Assembly: GCA_002306975.1 (NCBI GenBank)
Contig: DBTI01000052.1
Span: forward strand, 735-28,859
Direction: 5' to 3'
Length of the DNA stretch: 28,125 bases
Origin: Ruminococcaceae bacterium UBA1320
GTDB taxonomy: Bacteria; Bacillota; Clostridia; Oscillospirales; Ethanoligenentaceae
Below, piece after piece: positions 1-6,145 of this stretch. The notes under the pieces are model-generated. The model saw only the letters and a program-made list of their open reading frames with translations. It was not told the origin of the DNA and did no database searches. The first letter of the stretch is position 1, and each line of letters starts with the position of its first letter. A program made the position numbers and the translations under genes.

Positions 1-375
1 GCTTTGATGTATCTAATCCCGATTGTTATTTTCTATTCTTTTTTTGACTGCATAAATAGATGCTTTGCGCCAGATGATGAGTTTGCCCGGCTTTCCGACC
101 ACTATCTTTTCTCACTTGACAAGCTATCAGGCGCGGAAACTTTATTTCAAGGCAAATTCAAGCTTATCGCCGGTATCGTTCTCCTTCTTATCGGCCTTGA
201 TTTGTTGTGGAACAGCTTTGTTAACAGCACACTTTTGTCTTTGTCCTACAGATTTCACGGATTGTTAAACGGTATAACAGATCTGATTCCGAGATTAGTC
301 ATCGGCATCGCGATTATCGCGATTGGCGTTTATCTGATAATCGGCAAGAAAAGGGGTATTGATAAACATGATTAA
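1..375 (+). CDS. Membrane protein, LiaI/LiaF-like or TM2-type (5'-truncated)
   Basis: The frame is open at the left edge, so this is the C-terminal part of a longer gene. TTG and ATG at 4 and 7 lie inside what reads as a transmembrane segment (YLIPIVIFYSFFDC), so they are unlikely starts. Visible features are that partial helix, a charged loop, then two hydrophobic segments (around LIAGIVLLLIGLDLLW and LVIGIAIIAIGVYLII) and a basic tail. The FYSFFD motif after a TM segment followed by a DUF5668-like pair resembles clostridial B-box zinc-finger/TM2 proteins; any zinc finger would lie outside the window. The stop overlaps the next ORF by 8 bp, suggesting translational coupling. Function unknown; assignment from pattern memory only. 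Confidence 0.6.
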   Translation, partial: ALMYLIPIVIFYSFFDCINRCFAPDDEFARLSDHYLFSLDKLSGAETLFQGKFKLIAGIVLLLIGLDLLWNSFVNSTLLSLSYRFHGLLNGITDLIPRLVIGIAIIAIGVYLIIGKKRGIDKHD

Positions 376-682
376 GGGCAGACGGGTCGGCACCTTCACC
401 GCCGGTATTACTCTTGTTGTTTTCGGTGTGCTTTTTCTGCTTCATACCATAGTCGGGCAGCTCAGCTACCAGTTTATCTTTTCGCTGTGGCCCGTTATCC
501 TGGTCCTTCTGGGCATTGAGATTGTGATTTCATATATCGTCAACAAGGATGACAAAATGCGCTACGACGGCGGCGCAATCGCCCTGATCATTATACTGGC
601 GGTCTTTGCCATGGTGATGGGCGGCGTGCAGTTTGCCATTGAAAACGCGCATTACTACAACGGCAATTTTATAATACGCTGA
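368..682 (+). CDS. Small membrane protein, LiaI/LiaF-like transmembrane region (DUF5668-type)
   Basis: A 104-residue protein with three hydrophobic segments: around residues 10-28, 38-58 and 70-88. The segment order and the SLWPVILVLLGIEI motif match the LiaI/LiaF-like TM region (DUF5668) seen in Firmicutes envelope-stress proteins. The ATG at 368 is preferred over the TTG at 359 because AAGGGG at 350-355 is well spaced for it. It overlaps the preceding gene by 8 bp and is almost certainly co-transcribed with it. The family suggests a membrane or envelope role, but no catalytic or ligand motif is visible. Confidence 0.65.
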   Translation: MIKGRRVGTFTAGITLVVFGVLFLLHTIVGQLSYQFIFSLWPVILVLLGIEIVISYIVNKDDKMRYDGGAIALIIILAVFAMVMGGVQFAIENAHYYNGNFIIR

Positions 683-684
683 CT

Positions 685-714
685 TTGATTGACACTGTTT
701 TATATTCTTATACT
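685..714 (+). promoter_or_regulatory. Candidate sigma-A promoter for the 735 lipoprotein gene
   Basis: TTGATT (685-690), an 18-bp spacer and TATACT (709-714). The predicted transcript would begin about 15 nt before the ATG at 735. Sequence match only. Confidence 0.4.
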
Positions 715-734
715 TTTAATTGATGGAGACATAT

Positions 735-1376
735 ATGAATTTTCAAAGAAAAACTGCGTTTATTTTACTATGCATTTTAATCGTTCTATGCTTAGGCTCA
801 TGCAATGGAAGTGCCCGCGTCTACAGTAATCAGCTATATTATTCCTATCAACCGCTTGATGAAACCAAAAATATATCCCTTTTCAGAAGCTCCGGATTAA
901 CCCAAGCGAATTTTAAGGCGGAATCTTCCGGAAGTGATGTCAAGGCAACGATAAAGGATGAAAACGATCATACAATTTCATCGGTCACCATTAAAGAAGG
1001 AACATCAAACGGTGTTTTAGACCTGTCAAAATTGAAAAATGACAGCTTCACTATTGTTCTTGAAGGCACTGCCGATAAATTCGAGCTGTGGTTGGATTCC
1101 GGTAAAGTTTTTCTGCCGTCGGAACCGAAGGAACCCGCCAAACCGCTTAATTCCACCGAACCGAAAAAACCGGAGCCCCCCAAGCCTGCCGAACCAAAAG
1201 AGCCGGCAGAGCCCCAAAATCCAGATGGCGGCGTTCACATATGGCGTTTTTTTGATTTGCGGCAATTATTGAAAAGTTACCCCTTCGATACCGTCACAGC
1301 CCCCAAACAAATTTTTTATATATATCACAAAAGCCGCATCTCCTTTCGGAAATGCGGCTTTCTGCTATTCTTTTAA
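735..1376 (+). CDS. Small lipoprotein with Pro/Lys/Glu-rich tail
   Basis: The ATG at 735 is chosen over TTG 720 and ATG 723 because GGAG at 725-728 is correctly spaced for it. The product (213 residues) opens with a basic stretch, a hydrophobic core and the lipobox LGSC, so it should be a membrane-anchored exported lipoprotein. Residues about 25-125 look like a small all-beta domain; then comes a run of PKEPAKP/PKKPEPP-type repeats, typical of wall-spanning linkers. The last ~45 residues (after GGVHIWRFFD) are hydrophobic and basic and unlike a designed C-terminus. The final codons cover a terminator hairpin (1330-1361) and the stop lies in its T-rich tail. That suggests a lost stop or a frameshift near 1230-1260. 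No known family recognised. Confidence 0.55.
   Translation: MNFQRKTAFILLCILIVLCLGSCNGSARVYSNQLYYSYQPLDETKNISLFRSSGLTQANFKAESSGSDVKATIKDENDHTISSVTIKEGTSNGVLDLSKLKNDSFTIVLEGTADKFELWLDSGKVFLPSEPKEPAKPLNSTEPKKPEPPKPAEPKEPAEPQNPDGGVHIWRFFDLRQLLKSYPFDTVTAPKQIFYIYHKSRISFRKCGFLLFF
1330..1376 (+). terminator. Intrinsic terminator, possibly bidirectional
   Basis: Perfect 10-bp stem AAAGCCGCAT (1330-1339) / ATGCGGCTTT (1352-1361) with a 12-nt loop and a T-rich tail on the + strand. It lies between convergent genes: the 735 lipoprotein (+) and the GGGtGRT gene (-, stop at 1383). It is inside the 3' end of the lipoprotein reading frame. Confidence 0.75.
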
Positions 1377-1382
1377 AAGAAC

Positions 1383-2378
1383 TTATTTCGCTTCGGCTAC
1401 CGCGACAGCGCAAGCAACTGTTGCGCCGACCATCGGGTTGTTGCCCATGCCGATAAGACCCATCATTTCGACGTGAGCTGGAACTGAAGATGAGCCGGCG
1501 AACTGAGCATCGCCGTGAATACGGCCAAGCGTGTCTGTAAGGCCATAGGAGGCAGGACCCGCTCCCATGTTGTCTGGATGAAGTGTGCGGCCTGTGCCGC
1601 CGCCAGAAGCGACAGAGAAGTACTTCTTGCCGTTGTCTATGCACCACTTCTTATATGTGCCTGCAACAAGGTGCTGGAAGCGGACAGGGTTTGTTGAGTT
1701 ACCAGTGATGGAAACGTCAACACCCTCTTTCTGCATAATCGCAACACCCTCGCGGACATCATCAGCGCCATAGCACTTTATTGCCGCGCGCTCGCCGTTT
1801 GAATAGGCGTGCTCTTCAACAGTTGTAAGCTCGGAGGTGAAATAATCAAACTGTGTCTTCACATATGTGAAGCCGTTAATACGGCTGATGATGAAGGCAG
1901 CGTCTTTGCCAAGACCGTTGAGTATAACACGCAGAGGATCTTTTCTTACCTTGTTGGCTGTGCGCGCAATTCCGATTGCGCCTTCTGCTGCTGCGAATGA
2001 CTCGTGACCTGCCAAGAAGCAGAAGCACTTAGTCTCGTCGCGGAGAAGCATAGCGCCAAGGTTGCCGTGGCCGATACCGACGGCGCGCTGCTCTGCAACA
2101 GAACCGGGAACTGTAAATGCCTGCAAACCGATACCGATGGTTTCGGAAGCGGTCGCGGCGTTTTTAATGCCTTTTTTGAGCGCAATTGCGCAGCCAAGCG
2201 TATAGGCCCAGACAGCGTTTTCAAACGCGATCATCTGCACACCCTTGACCAACTTATCAACATCTATACCCTTTGAAAGGCACATATCACGAGCTTCCTC
2301 AAGTGATTTGATACCATATTCCTCAAGGCACTTGTTTATCTTGTCGATTCTTCTTTCGTATCCTTCAAACTGCACCAT
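1383..2378 (-). CDS. GGGtGRT family protein
   Basis: A 331-residue cytosolic protein carrying the family signature GGGTGRT at residues 259-265, followed by LHPDNMGAGPASYGL. This matches the conserved Firmicutes/anaerobe family named GGGtGRT, whose biochemical role is not established to my knowledge. It has six cysteines (about 33, 63, 118, 120, 202, 246), including a CFC pair, and several Gly-rich loops. A strong ribosome site (GAGGAGG) precedes ATG 2378. The upstream NifU-like scaffold gene ends only 17 bp away, so the two are surely one operon. The pairing suggests an Fe-S or redox-related function, but that is inference. Full length, no frame damage. Confidence 0.9.
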   Translation of the reverse strand: MVQFEGYERRIDKINKCLEEYGIKSLEEARDMCLSKGIDVDKLVKGVQMIAFENAVWAYTLGCAIALKKGIKNAATASETIGIGLQAFTVPGSVAEQRAVGIGHGNLGAMLLRDETKCFCFLAGHESFAAAEGAIGIARTANKVRKDPLRVILNGLGKDAAFIISRINGFTYVKTQFDYFTSELTTVEEHAYSNGERAAIKCYGADDVREGVAIMQKEGVDVSITGNSTNPVRFQHLVAGTYKKWCIDNGKKYFSVASGGGTGRTLHPDNMGAGPASYGLTDTLGRIHGDAQFAGSSSVPAHVEMMGLIGMGNNPMVGATVACAVAVAEAK

Positions 2379-2395
2379 TTATTTAACCTCCTCTC

Positions 2396-3088
2396 TTATT
2401 CTTCACGCGGGTCTATATATTTTGCCGCATTCTCATAGCGACCGTATGTGCCCACGTTCTTCTCATATGCTTCTTTGGGGTCAGTGCCGCGGCGGATCGC
2501 CTGCATCATTTTGCCGATGCCGACAAACTTATAGCCGATGACCTCGCTGTTTTCATCAAGAGCAAGGCTGAGAACATAGCCCTCTGCCATTGAAAGATAA
2601 CGCACGCCCTTTGCGTTTGTGCCGAACATTGTGCCGACCTGTGAATACAGGCCTTTGCCCAAATCTTCAAGTGAAGCGCCTATCGGCAATCCACCCTCGG
2701 AGAAAGCGGTCTGTGAGCGGCCGTAAACGATCTGTTTGAAAAGCTCGCGCATGGCGACATTGATGGCGTCGCAAACAAGGTCGGTGTTAAGTGCCTCAAG
2801 AATGGTCTTGCCTTGAAGAATCTCGGCTGCCATTGCGGCTGAGTGGGTCATGCCCGAGCAGCCTATTGTCTCAACAAGGGCCTCCTCGATAATGCCGTCC
2901 TTGATATTGAGTGTGAGTTTGCAGCATCCCTGCTGCGGAGCGCACCAGCCGATGCCATGTGTAAGCCCTGAAATATCTTTTATCTCATAGGCTTTGACCC
3001 ATTTGCCTTCTTCAGGAATGGGAGCCGGGCCGTGTTTCGGGCCTTTAGCTATGGGGCACATTTTTTCTACTTCCTGGGAATAAGTCAT
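2396..3088 (-). CDS. NifU-like iron-sulfur cluster assembly scaffold protein
   Basis: A 230-residue protein with a NifU/IscU-N-like core. The segment TIGCSGMTHSAAMAAEILQG, followed by KTILEAL, resembles the GCG...GKT..EA region of IscU/NifU with a conserved Cys (77). Other cysteines are C11, C49, C55-C56 and C106. It is longer than IscU (~130 residues), with an extra N-terminal segment (CPIAKGPKHGPAP) and a C-terminal extension (FVGIGKMMQAIRRGTDPKEA). ATG 3088 is used because AAAGGAG lies 8 nt before it; the GTG at 3106 overlaps that site. First gene of a two-gene operon with GGGtGRT. It probably holds or delivers a cluster for its partner (inference); it is not the usual SUF/ISC operon context. 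Confidence 0.82.
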   Translation of the reverse strand: MTYSQEVEKMCPIAKGPKHGPAPIPEEGKWVKAYEIKDISGLTHGIGWCAPQQGCCKLTLNIKDGIIEEALVETIGCSGMTHSAAMAAEILQGKTILEALNTDLVCDAINVAMRELFKQIVYGRSQTAFSEGGLPIGASLEDLGKGLYSQVGTMFGTNAKGVRYLSMAEGYVLSLALDENSEVIGYKFVGIGKMMQAIRRGTDPKEAYEKNVGTYGRYENAAKYIDPREE

Positions 3089-3303
3089 AACGGTAACTCC
3101 TTTCACAGCAACATTTCACCGTCGTGCATCAGCGCGCGGTGTTTTTTATGCTATATCCCGCAATAAATCATTGCCGAATATAGATTGGTCAACCATTGGT
3201 TAAACCTCAGCGATTTAAGCTAAAAAAGTTCGCTTATAACCGCTATATCCCGCCAATCGACGGATAAACGAAGGTTATGTCGCAAAACATAAACCCACCA
3301 TTT
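3089..3303 (-). promoter_or_regulatory. ~210-nt 5' leader of the NifU-like/GGGtGRT operon
   Basis: Between the predicted promoter and ATG 3088 lies a leader with no ORF. It contains a 12-bp direct repeat GCTATATCCCGC at 3150-3161 and 3242-3253, and an 11-bp palindrome AACCATTGGTT near 3191-3201. I do not recognise a known riboswitch class. The repeat could be a protein-binding site or part of an RNA fold. Confidence 0.4.
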
Positions 3304-3332
3304 ATTATACGGTATTGTTAAAAAAACTTCAA
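3304..3332 (-). promoter_or_regulatory. Sigma-A promoter of the NifU-like/GGGtGRT operon
   Basis: On the minus strand: TTGAAG (3332-3327), a 17-bp spacer and a consensus TATAAT (3309-3304). Predicted start of transcription near 3297. Confidence 0.65.
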
Positions 3333-3390
3333 GCGAAAAATAAACTGTGTTTGCCGGTTAAAACTGCCTCTTCATTGGATAGTTAAACAA

Positions 3391-3424
3391 CAAAATGACC
3401 GCTCCCAATTAATCGAAAGCGGTC
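3391..3424 (-). terminator. Terminator of the DUF4190-type gene
   Basis: Stem GACCGCT (3397-3403) / AGCGGTC (3418-3424). On the minus strand it is followed by ATTTTGTTGTTT, a T-rich tail. It lies 27 bp after the stop of the gene ending at 3451. Confidence 0.65.
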
Positions 3425-3450
3425 GATTGAATTTTTACAGATGAATAAAC

Positions 3451-4047
3451 CTAACCCATAGCAGAGATTACGCCGTATATTGAGCTAAAAATCGTAAAAA
3501 CTAGGAACACTATAGATAAAATAAGCCCTGCAACCGCCATGTTTTTCTTTGTAGATTTTATACCGATTATGCTGAAAATAAGCCCCAGTATTGTTACAGG
3601 GTAACCGAAAAGAGGCAATATCCAGGCAACAATGCCCACAAGACCGAGAACAAGACCCGCAATAGCCTTACTATCCTTCTTTTTTATTTCTTCATAATTT
3701 TGATCGTATTGCTGGTTCTGCCCATACTGTTGGTTTTGTCCATATTGCTGGTTCTGTCCGTATTGCTGGTTTTGACCATATTGCTGGTTTTGACCATATT
3801 GCTGGTTTTGACCATATTGCTGGTCTTGACCATACTGCTGGTTTTGTCCATACTGCTGGTTTTGTCCATACTGCTGGTTTTGTCCATACTGTTGGTTTTG
3901 TCCATACTGTTGGTTTTGTCCATACTGCTGATCTTGACCATACTGCTGATCTTGACCATACTGCTGATCTTGACCATATTGCTGATTTTGTCCATACTGC
4001 TGGTTCTGACCGTTTTGCTGATCTTGACCATATTGTTGATCCTGCAT
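3451..4047 (-). CDS. DUF4190-type membrane protein with Gln-rich hexapeptide repeats
   Basis: A 198-residue protein in two parts. Residues 2-115 are 19 tandem hexapeptides of the type QNQQYG or QDQQYG, with one QDQQNG and a final QNQQYD. Then come EEIKKKDSK and a C-terminal pair of hydrophobic helices (about 130-153 and 167-193) of the DUF4190 type (AIAGLVLGLVGIVAWILPLF, then a second GLILSI helix). The N-terminal low-complexity region is predicted to be disordered and Gln/Tyr-rich; similar tails occur on clostridial DUF4190 proteins. GGGGG lies 7 nt upstream of ATG 4047. Function unknown. The repeat region should vary in copy number between strains. Its antisense reading frame is a shadow. 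Confidence 0.75.
   Translation of the reverse strand: MQDQQYGQDQQNGQNQQYGQNQQYGQDQQYGQDQQYGQDQQYGQNQQYGQNQQYGQNQQYGQNQQYGQNQQYGQDQQYGQNQQYGQNQQYGQNQQYGQNQQYGQNQQYGQNQQYDQNYEEIKKKDSKAIAGLVLGLVGIVAWILPLFGYPVTILGLIFSIIGIKSTKKNMAVAGLILSIVFLVFTIFSSIYGVISAMG
3703..4044. repeat. 18-bp coding minisatellite, 19 units
   Basis: 342 bp composed of exactly 19 tandem 18-bp units encoding QNQQYG/QDQQYG. Units differ mainly at third positions and at one Asn/Asp codon. There are no spacers, so this is not a CRISPR array. Confidence 0.95.
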
Positions 4048-4048
4048 T

Positions 4049-4276
4049 TTATAACCCCCGTAGTTTATTGAACTGAGCTATACACTCAAAAAAACCTTTT
4101 ATAAAATCATACCTGCTATCGCTATATTTTTTTAGATGATTTAATGCCAAATTTCTAATTTTAATTATAACATTTTCACTCCCAATATCAAGCATTTCAT
4201 GTGTTATAAAATCATCTGGGAGCCGGTCTGTTCTCATTTCGCTGCACATATATTCCCATTGCAATTTCAAATACAA
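4049..4276 (-). CDS. Small uncharacterised ORF, possibly a gene remnant
   Basis: 75 codons from a TTG, ending just upstream of the DUF4190-type gene on the same strand; its stop overlaps the spacing before that gene's ribosome site. The composition is protein-like and not low-complexity (MCSEMRTDRLPDDFITHEML, IKGFFECIAQFNKLRGL). The frame stays open ~36 nt upstream to a TGA, but there is no credible ribosome site. I do not recognise a family. It may be the 3' remnant of a decayed gene, a real small protein with an unusual start, or chance. Confidence 0.25.
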   Translation of the reverse strand: MYLKLQWEYMCSEMRTDRLPDDFITHEMLDIGSENVIIKIRNLALNHLKKYSDSRYDFIKGFFECIAQFNKLRGL

Positions 4277-4416
4277 ACGGGAAATCCGAATGCTATCTCT
4301 GTGCGAAGGCGGAGGCTGATATCAATATTATTCAGCTTTAATTTTGTAATTGTTATAACTTTGTTTTTATTTTAACAAAAATCATCTTTACATCACTGGA
4401 AAACATTGAACTGTTA

Positions 4417-4425
4417 TGATATAAT
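4417..4425 (+). promoter_or_regulatory. Extended -10 promoter for fba
   Basis: TGATATAAT (extended -10, TGN plus TATAAT) 34 bp before ATG 4459. The -35 region (TGGAAA) is poor, as is common with extended -10 promoters. An AT-only stretch follows, then ACGAGGTG as the ribosome site. Confidence 0.55.
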
Positions 4426-4458
4426 TAATTTATTAATTAATTTAACGAGGTGTAAAAA

Positions 4459-5490
4459 ATGCCAGTTGTAGATTATGAGCAATATAAAACCATGCTTGAT
4501 ACGGCGTATAAAAGCAAATACGCTTATCCCGCATTCAATGTTTCATCAGTTGAAACAGCTAACGCCGTTTTAGAAGGTCTCGCAGAGGCTGAGTCCGACG
4601 GCATAATTCAGGTTTCCACTGGCGGTGGTGAATTTGCCTCCGGAACTTATATTAAAAGCAGCGCAGTCGGTGCAATGACCCTCGCACAGCACGTTCACCT
4701 TGTCGCTGATAAGTACAATGTTTTCGTTGCTCTTCACACGGATCACTGCAAGGCTTCAAAGCTTGAGTCTTTTGTCATGCCTCTTATTGAGGAGACAGAA
4801 AAGCGCCGCGCAAGAGGAGAGAGCAACCTTTTCAACAGCCATATGTTTGACGGTTCTGATATTCCTCTTGGCAAAAACATCGAGATCGCAACCGATCTTA
4901 TCAAGCGCTGCGCTAAAAACCAGATAATCCTTGAAGTTGAGGCTGGTGTTGTCGGCGGTGAAGAAGACGGCGAGAACAATACCAATGTCGCAAACGAGAA
5001 GCTCTATTCAACACCGGAGGATATGCTCCGTTTCTATGAAGCGCTCGGTAATATTCCAAATGCCGACTATATGCTTGCCGCAACATTCGGCAACGTTCAC
5101 GGCGTTTACAAGCCTGGTAACGTAAAGCTTCGTCCGAAAGTTCTTCGTGACGGTCAGGTTGCCCTTCAGGCAAAATACGGCGACGGCGCTCGTTTCCTGT
5201 TTGTTTTCCACGGCGGCTCAGGCTCCGCAAAAGAAGATATCGCTGAAACACTCGGTTACGGCGTTGTCAAGATGAACGTCGACACCGATACTCAATATGC
5301 GTTTACAAAGCCTATCGTCGACCATATGTTCAAGAACTACGACAGTGTTCTTAAGATTGACGGCGAAGTGGGCAACAAAAAGTATTACGACCCCCGCTCA
5401 TACCTCAAAGCAGCTGAAACCGGCATGGCGAAGCGCGTAATTGAAGCCTGCAACGATTTGAATTCTACCGGAAAGACACTGTGCAAATAA
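4459..5490 (+). CDS. fba: Class II fructose-bisphosphate aldolase
   Basis: A 343-residue Zn-dependent aldolase that interconverts fructose-1,6-bisphosphate with DHAP and glyceraldehyde-3-phosphate in glycolysis. Visible family motifs: PAFNVSS near residue 24, the catalytic/metal TDHC (Asp95, His96), EVEAGVVGGEEDG, the zinc-ligand His in FGNVHGVYKPGN, FHGGSGS for phosphate binding and MNVDTDTQ near the C-terminal third. Length fits the longer class IIA (FbaA-like) subgroup. ACGAGGTG lies upstream of the ATG. It has its own promoter and a strong terminator, so it is probably monocistronic. Intact. Confidence is high for the enzyme class; the exact sugar phosphate is inferred from the family. 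Confidence 0.95.
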   Translation: MPVVDYEQYKTMLDTAYKSKYAYPAFNVSSVETANAVLEGLAEAESDGIIQVSTGGGEFASGTYIKSSAVGAMTLAQHVHLVADKYNVFVALHTDHCKASKLESFVMPLIEETEKRRARGESNLFNSHMFDGSDIPLGKNIEIATDLIKRCAKNQIILEVEAGVVGGEEDGENNTNVANEKLYSTPEDMLRFYEALGNIPNADYMLAATFGNVHGVYKPGNVKLRPKVLRDGQVALQAKYGDGARFLFVFHGGSGSAKEDIAETLGYGVVKMNVDTDTQYAFTKPIVDHMFKNYDSVLKIDGEVGNKKYYDPRSYLKAAETGMAKRVIEACNDLNSTGKTLCK

Positions 5491-5528
5491 ATTTGCGTGC
5501 AAGTAAACTTACGTGCAAATAAAAACTG
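5481..5528 (+). repeat. Triplicated 16-bp unit over the fba stop codon
   Basis: Three successive 16-bp copies at 5481-5496, 5497-5512 and 5513-5528, each beginning GTGCAA(A/G)TAAA. The first holds the last codons and TAA of fba. Looks like local slippage duplication. Confidence 0.6.
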
Positions 5529-5542
5529 ATTTCAAAAAGATA

Positions 5543-5580
5543 AAATCCGCCGGCGTTAAACCGGCGGATTTCTTGTTTTA
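5543..5580 (+). terminator. Terminator of fba
   Basis: Perfect 11-bp stem AAATCCGCCGG (5543-5553) / CCGGCGGATTT (5561-5571), 7-nt loop, then CTTGTTTT. Could also serve the convergent AbrB-type gene. Confidence 0.9.
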
Positions 5581-5603
5581 AAAAATATGATCAGCAGTGT
5601 AAA

Positions 5604-5861
5604 TTATTCATTTGGAAATTTTTTATCAGCGATCTCTTTTTTGCAATTTTCGCATATGTATTGCCCTTTATAATTCATTACATTTTCCATCGAATTGCAA
5701 AACAGGCAGCCCCGTGTATATTTTTTAAGATAAATATTGTTTTCATCGTAATAAAATTCAATCGGATCGCCTGTTTCAATATACAGCTTCTGCCGCGTTT
5801 CTCTTGGAACAACAATGCGCCCCAACTGATCGATCTTTCTCACTATGCCGGTTGACTTCAT
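5604..5861 (-). CDS. AbrB-family transition-state regulator with Cys4 tail
   Basis: 85 residues. Residues 1-50 are an AbrB/SpoVT-type swapped-hairpin DNA-binding domain (MKSTGIVRKIDQLGRIVVPR, ETRQKLYIETGDPIEFY, YLKKY). After it, CLFC (C52, C55) and CENC (C70, C73) form a Cys4 pattern like a small zinc ribbon, in place of the Bacillus AbrB dimerisation tail. ATG 5861 is chosen over the start 15 nt upstream because GGAGGAAGG directly precedes it. It likely acts as a dimeric or tetrameric global regulator at the shift to stationary phase or sporulation, as known for the family. Its own targets cannot be told from this window. Convergent with fba. Confidence 0.85.
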   Translation of the reverse strand: MKSTGIVRKIDQLGRIVVPRETRQKLYIETGDPIEFYYDENNIYLKKYTRGCLFCNSMENVMNYKGQYICENCKKEIADKKFPNE

Positions 5862-5974
5862 GGTACCTTCCTCCACTATGACAAGAATTTAGTTGGATCC
5901 ATATTTCGCTAATCGTATTGTTTTTTATTAAAATTTAATTTTAGTATGTTCTATCTCAACAAACTCAAAATTTT

Positions 5975-6012
5975 AATATAAATTGCCATAGGTCGATATG
6001 GCAATTTATATT
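5975..6012. promoter_or_regulatory. Perfect 16-bp inverted repeat upstream of the AbrB-type gene
   Basis: AATATAAATTGCCATA (5975-5990), 6-nt loop GGTCGA, and its exact reverse complement (5997-6012). AT-rich and without a long T-tail on either strand, so an operator or RNA hairpin is as likely as a terminator. It is ~115 bp before ATG 5861. Confidence 0.6.
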
Positions 6013-6089
6013 ATGACATATTTTTTTCCAATTTGCAAGATGTTGAGCAAAACTTAATATAATAAATTAATAAATCAAATTAAAATAAT

Positions 6090-6132
6090 AAAAGTCGAGG
6101 GTCGGCCTTTAGCAGGCAGCCCCTCGACTTTT
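6090..6132 (-). terminator. Terminator of the chemoreceptor gene
   Basis: Stem AAAAGTCGAGGG (6090-6101) / CCCTCGACTTTT (6121-6132), 12 bp perfect. The 19-nt loop contains a small inner pairing. Minus-strand tail TTATTATTTTAATTT. Confidence 0.9.
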
Positions 6133-6145
6133 ATCTGCAAAAATA

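Noticed and set aside
968..1272. Overlapping ORFs of 71-79 codons on both strands
   Set aside because: They arise from the Pro/Lys/Glu-rich repeats of the lipoprotein gene, without starts or ribosome sites of their own.
3703..4044. CRISPR-like array of short direct repeats
   Set aside because: Units are contiguous 18-mers without spacers and encode a clean hexapeptide in frame with a membrane domain.
3700..4071. 123-codon plus-strand ORF rich in Leu/Val/Ile
   Set aside because: It is the antisense of the 18-bp coding repeat; the repeating hydrophobic pattern comes from the Gln/Tyr codons read backwards, with no ribosome site.
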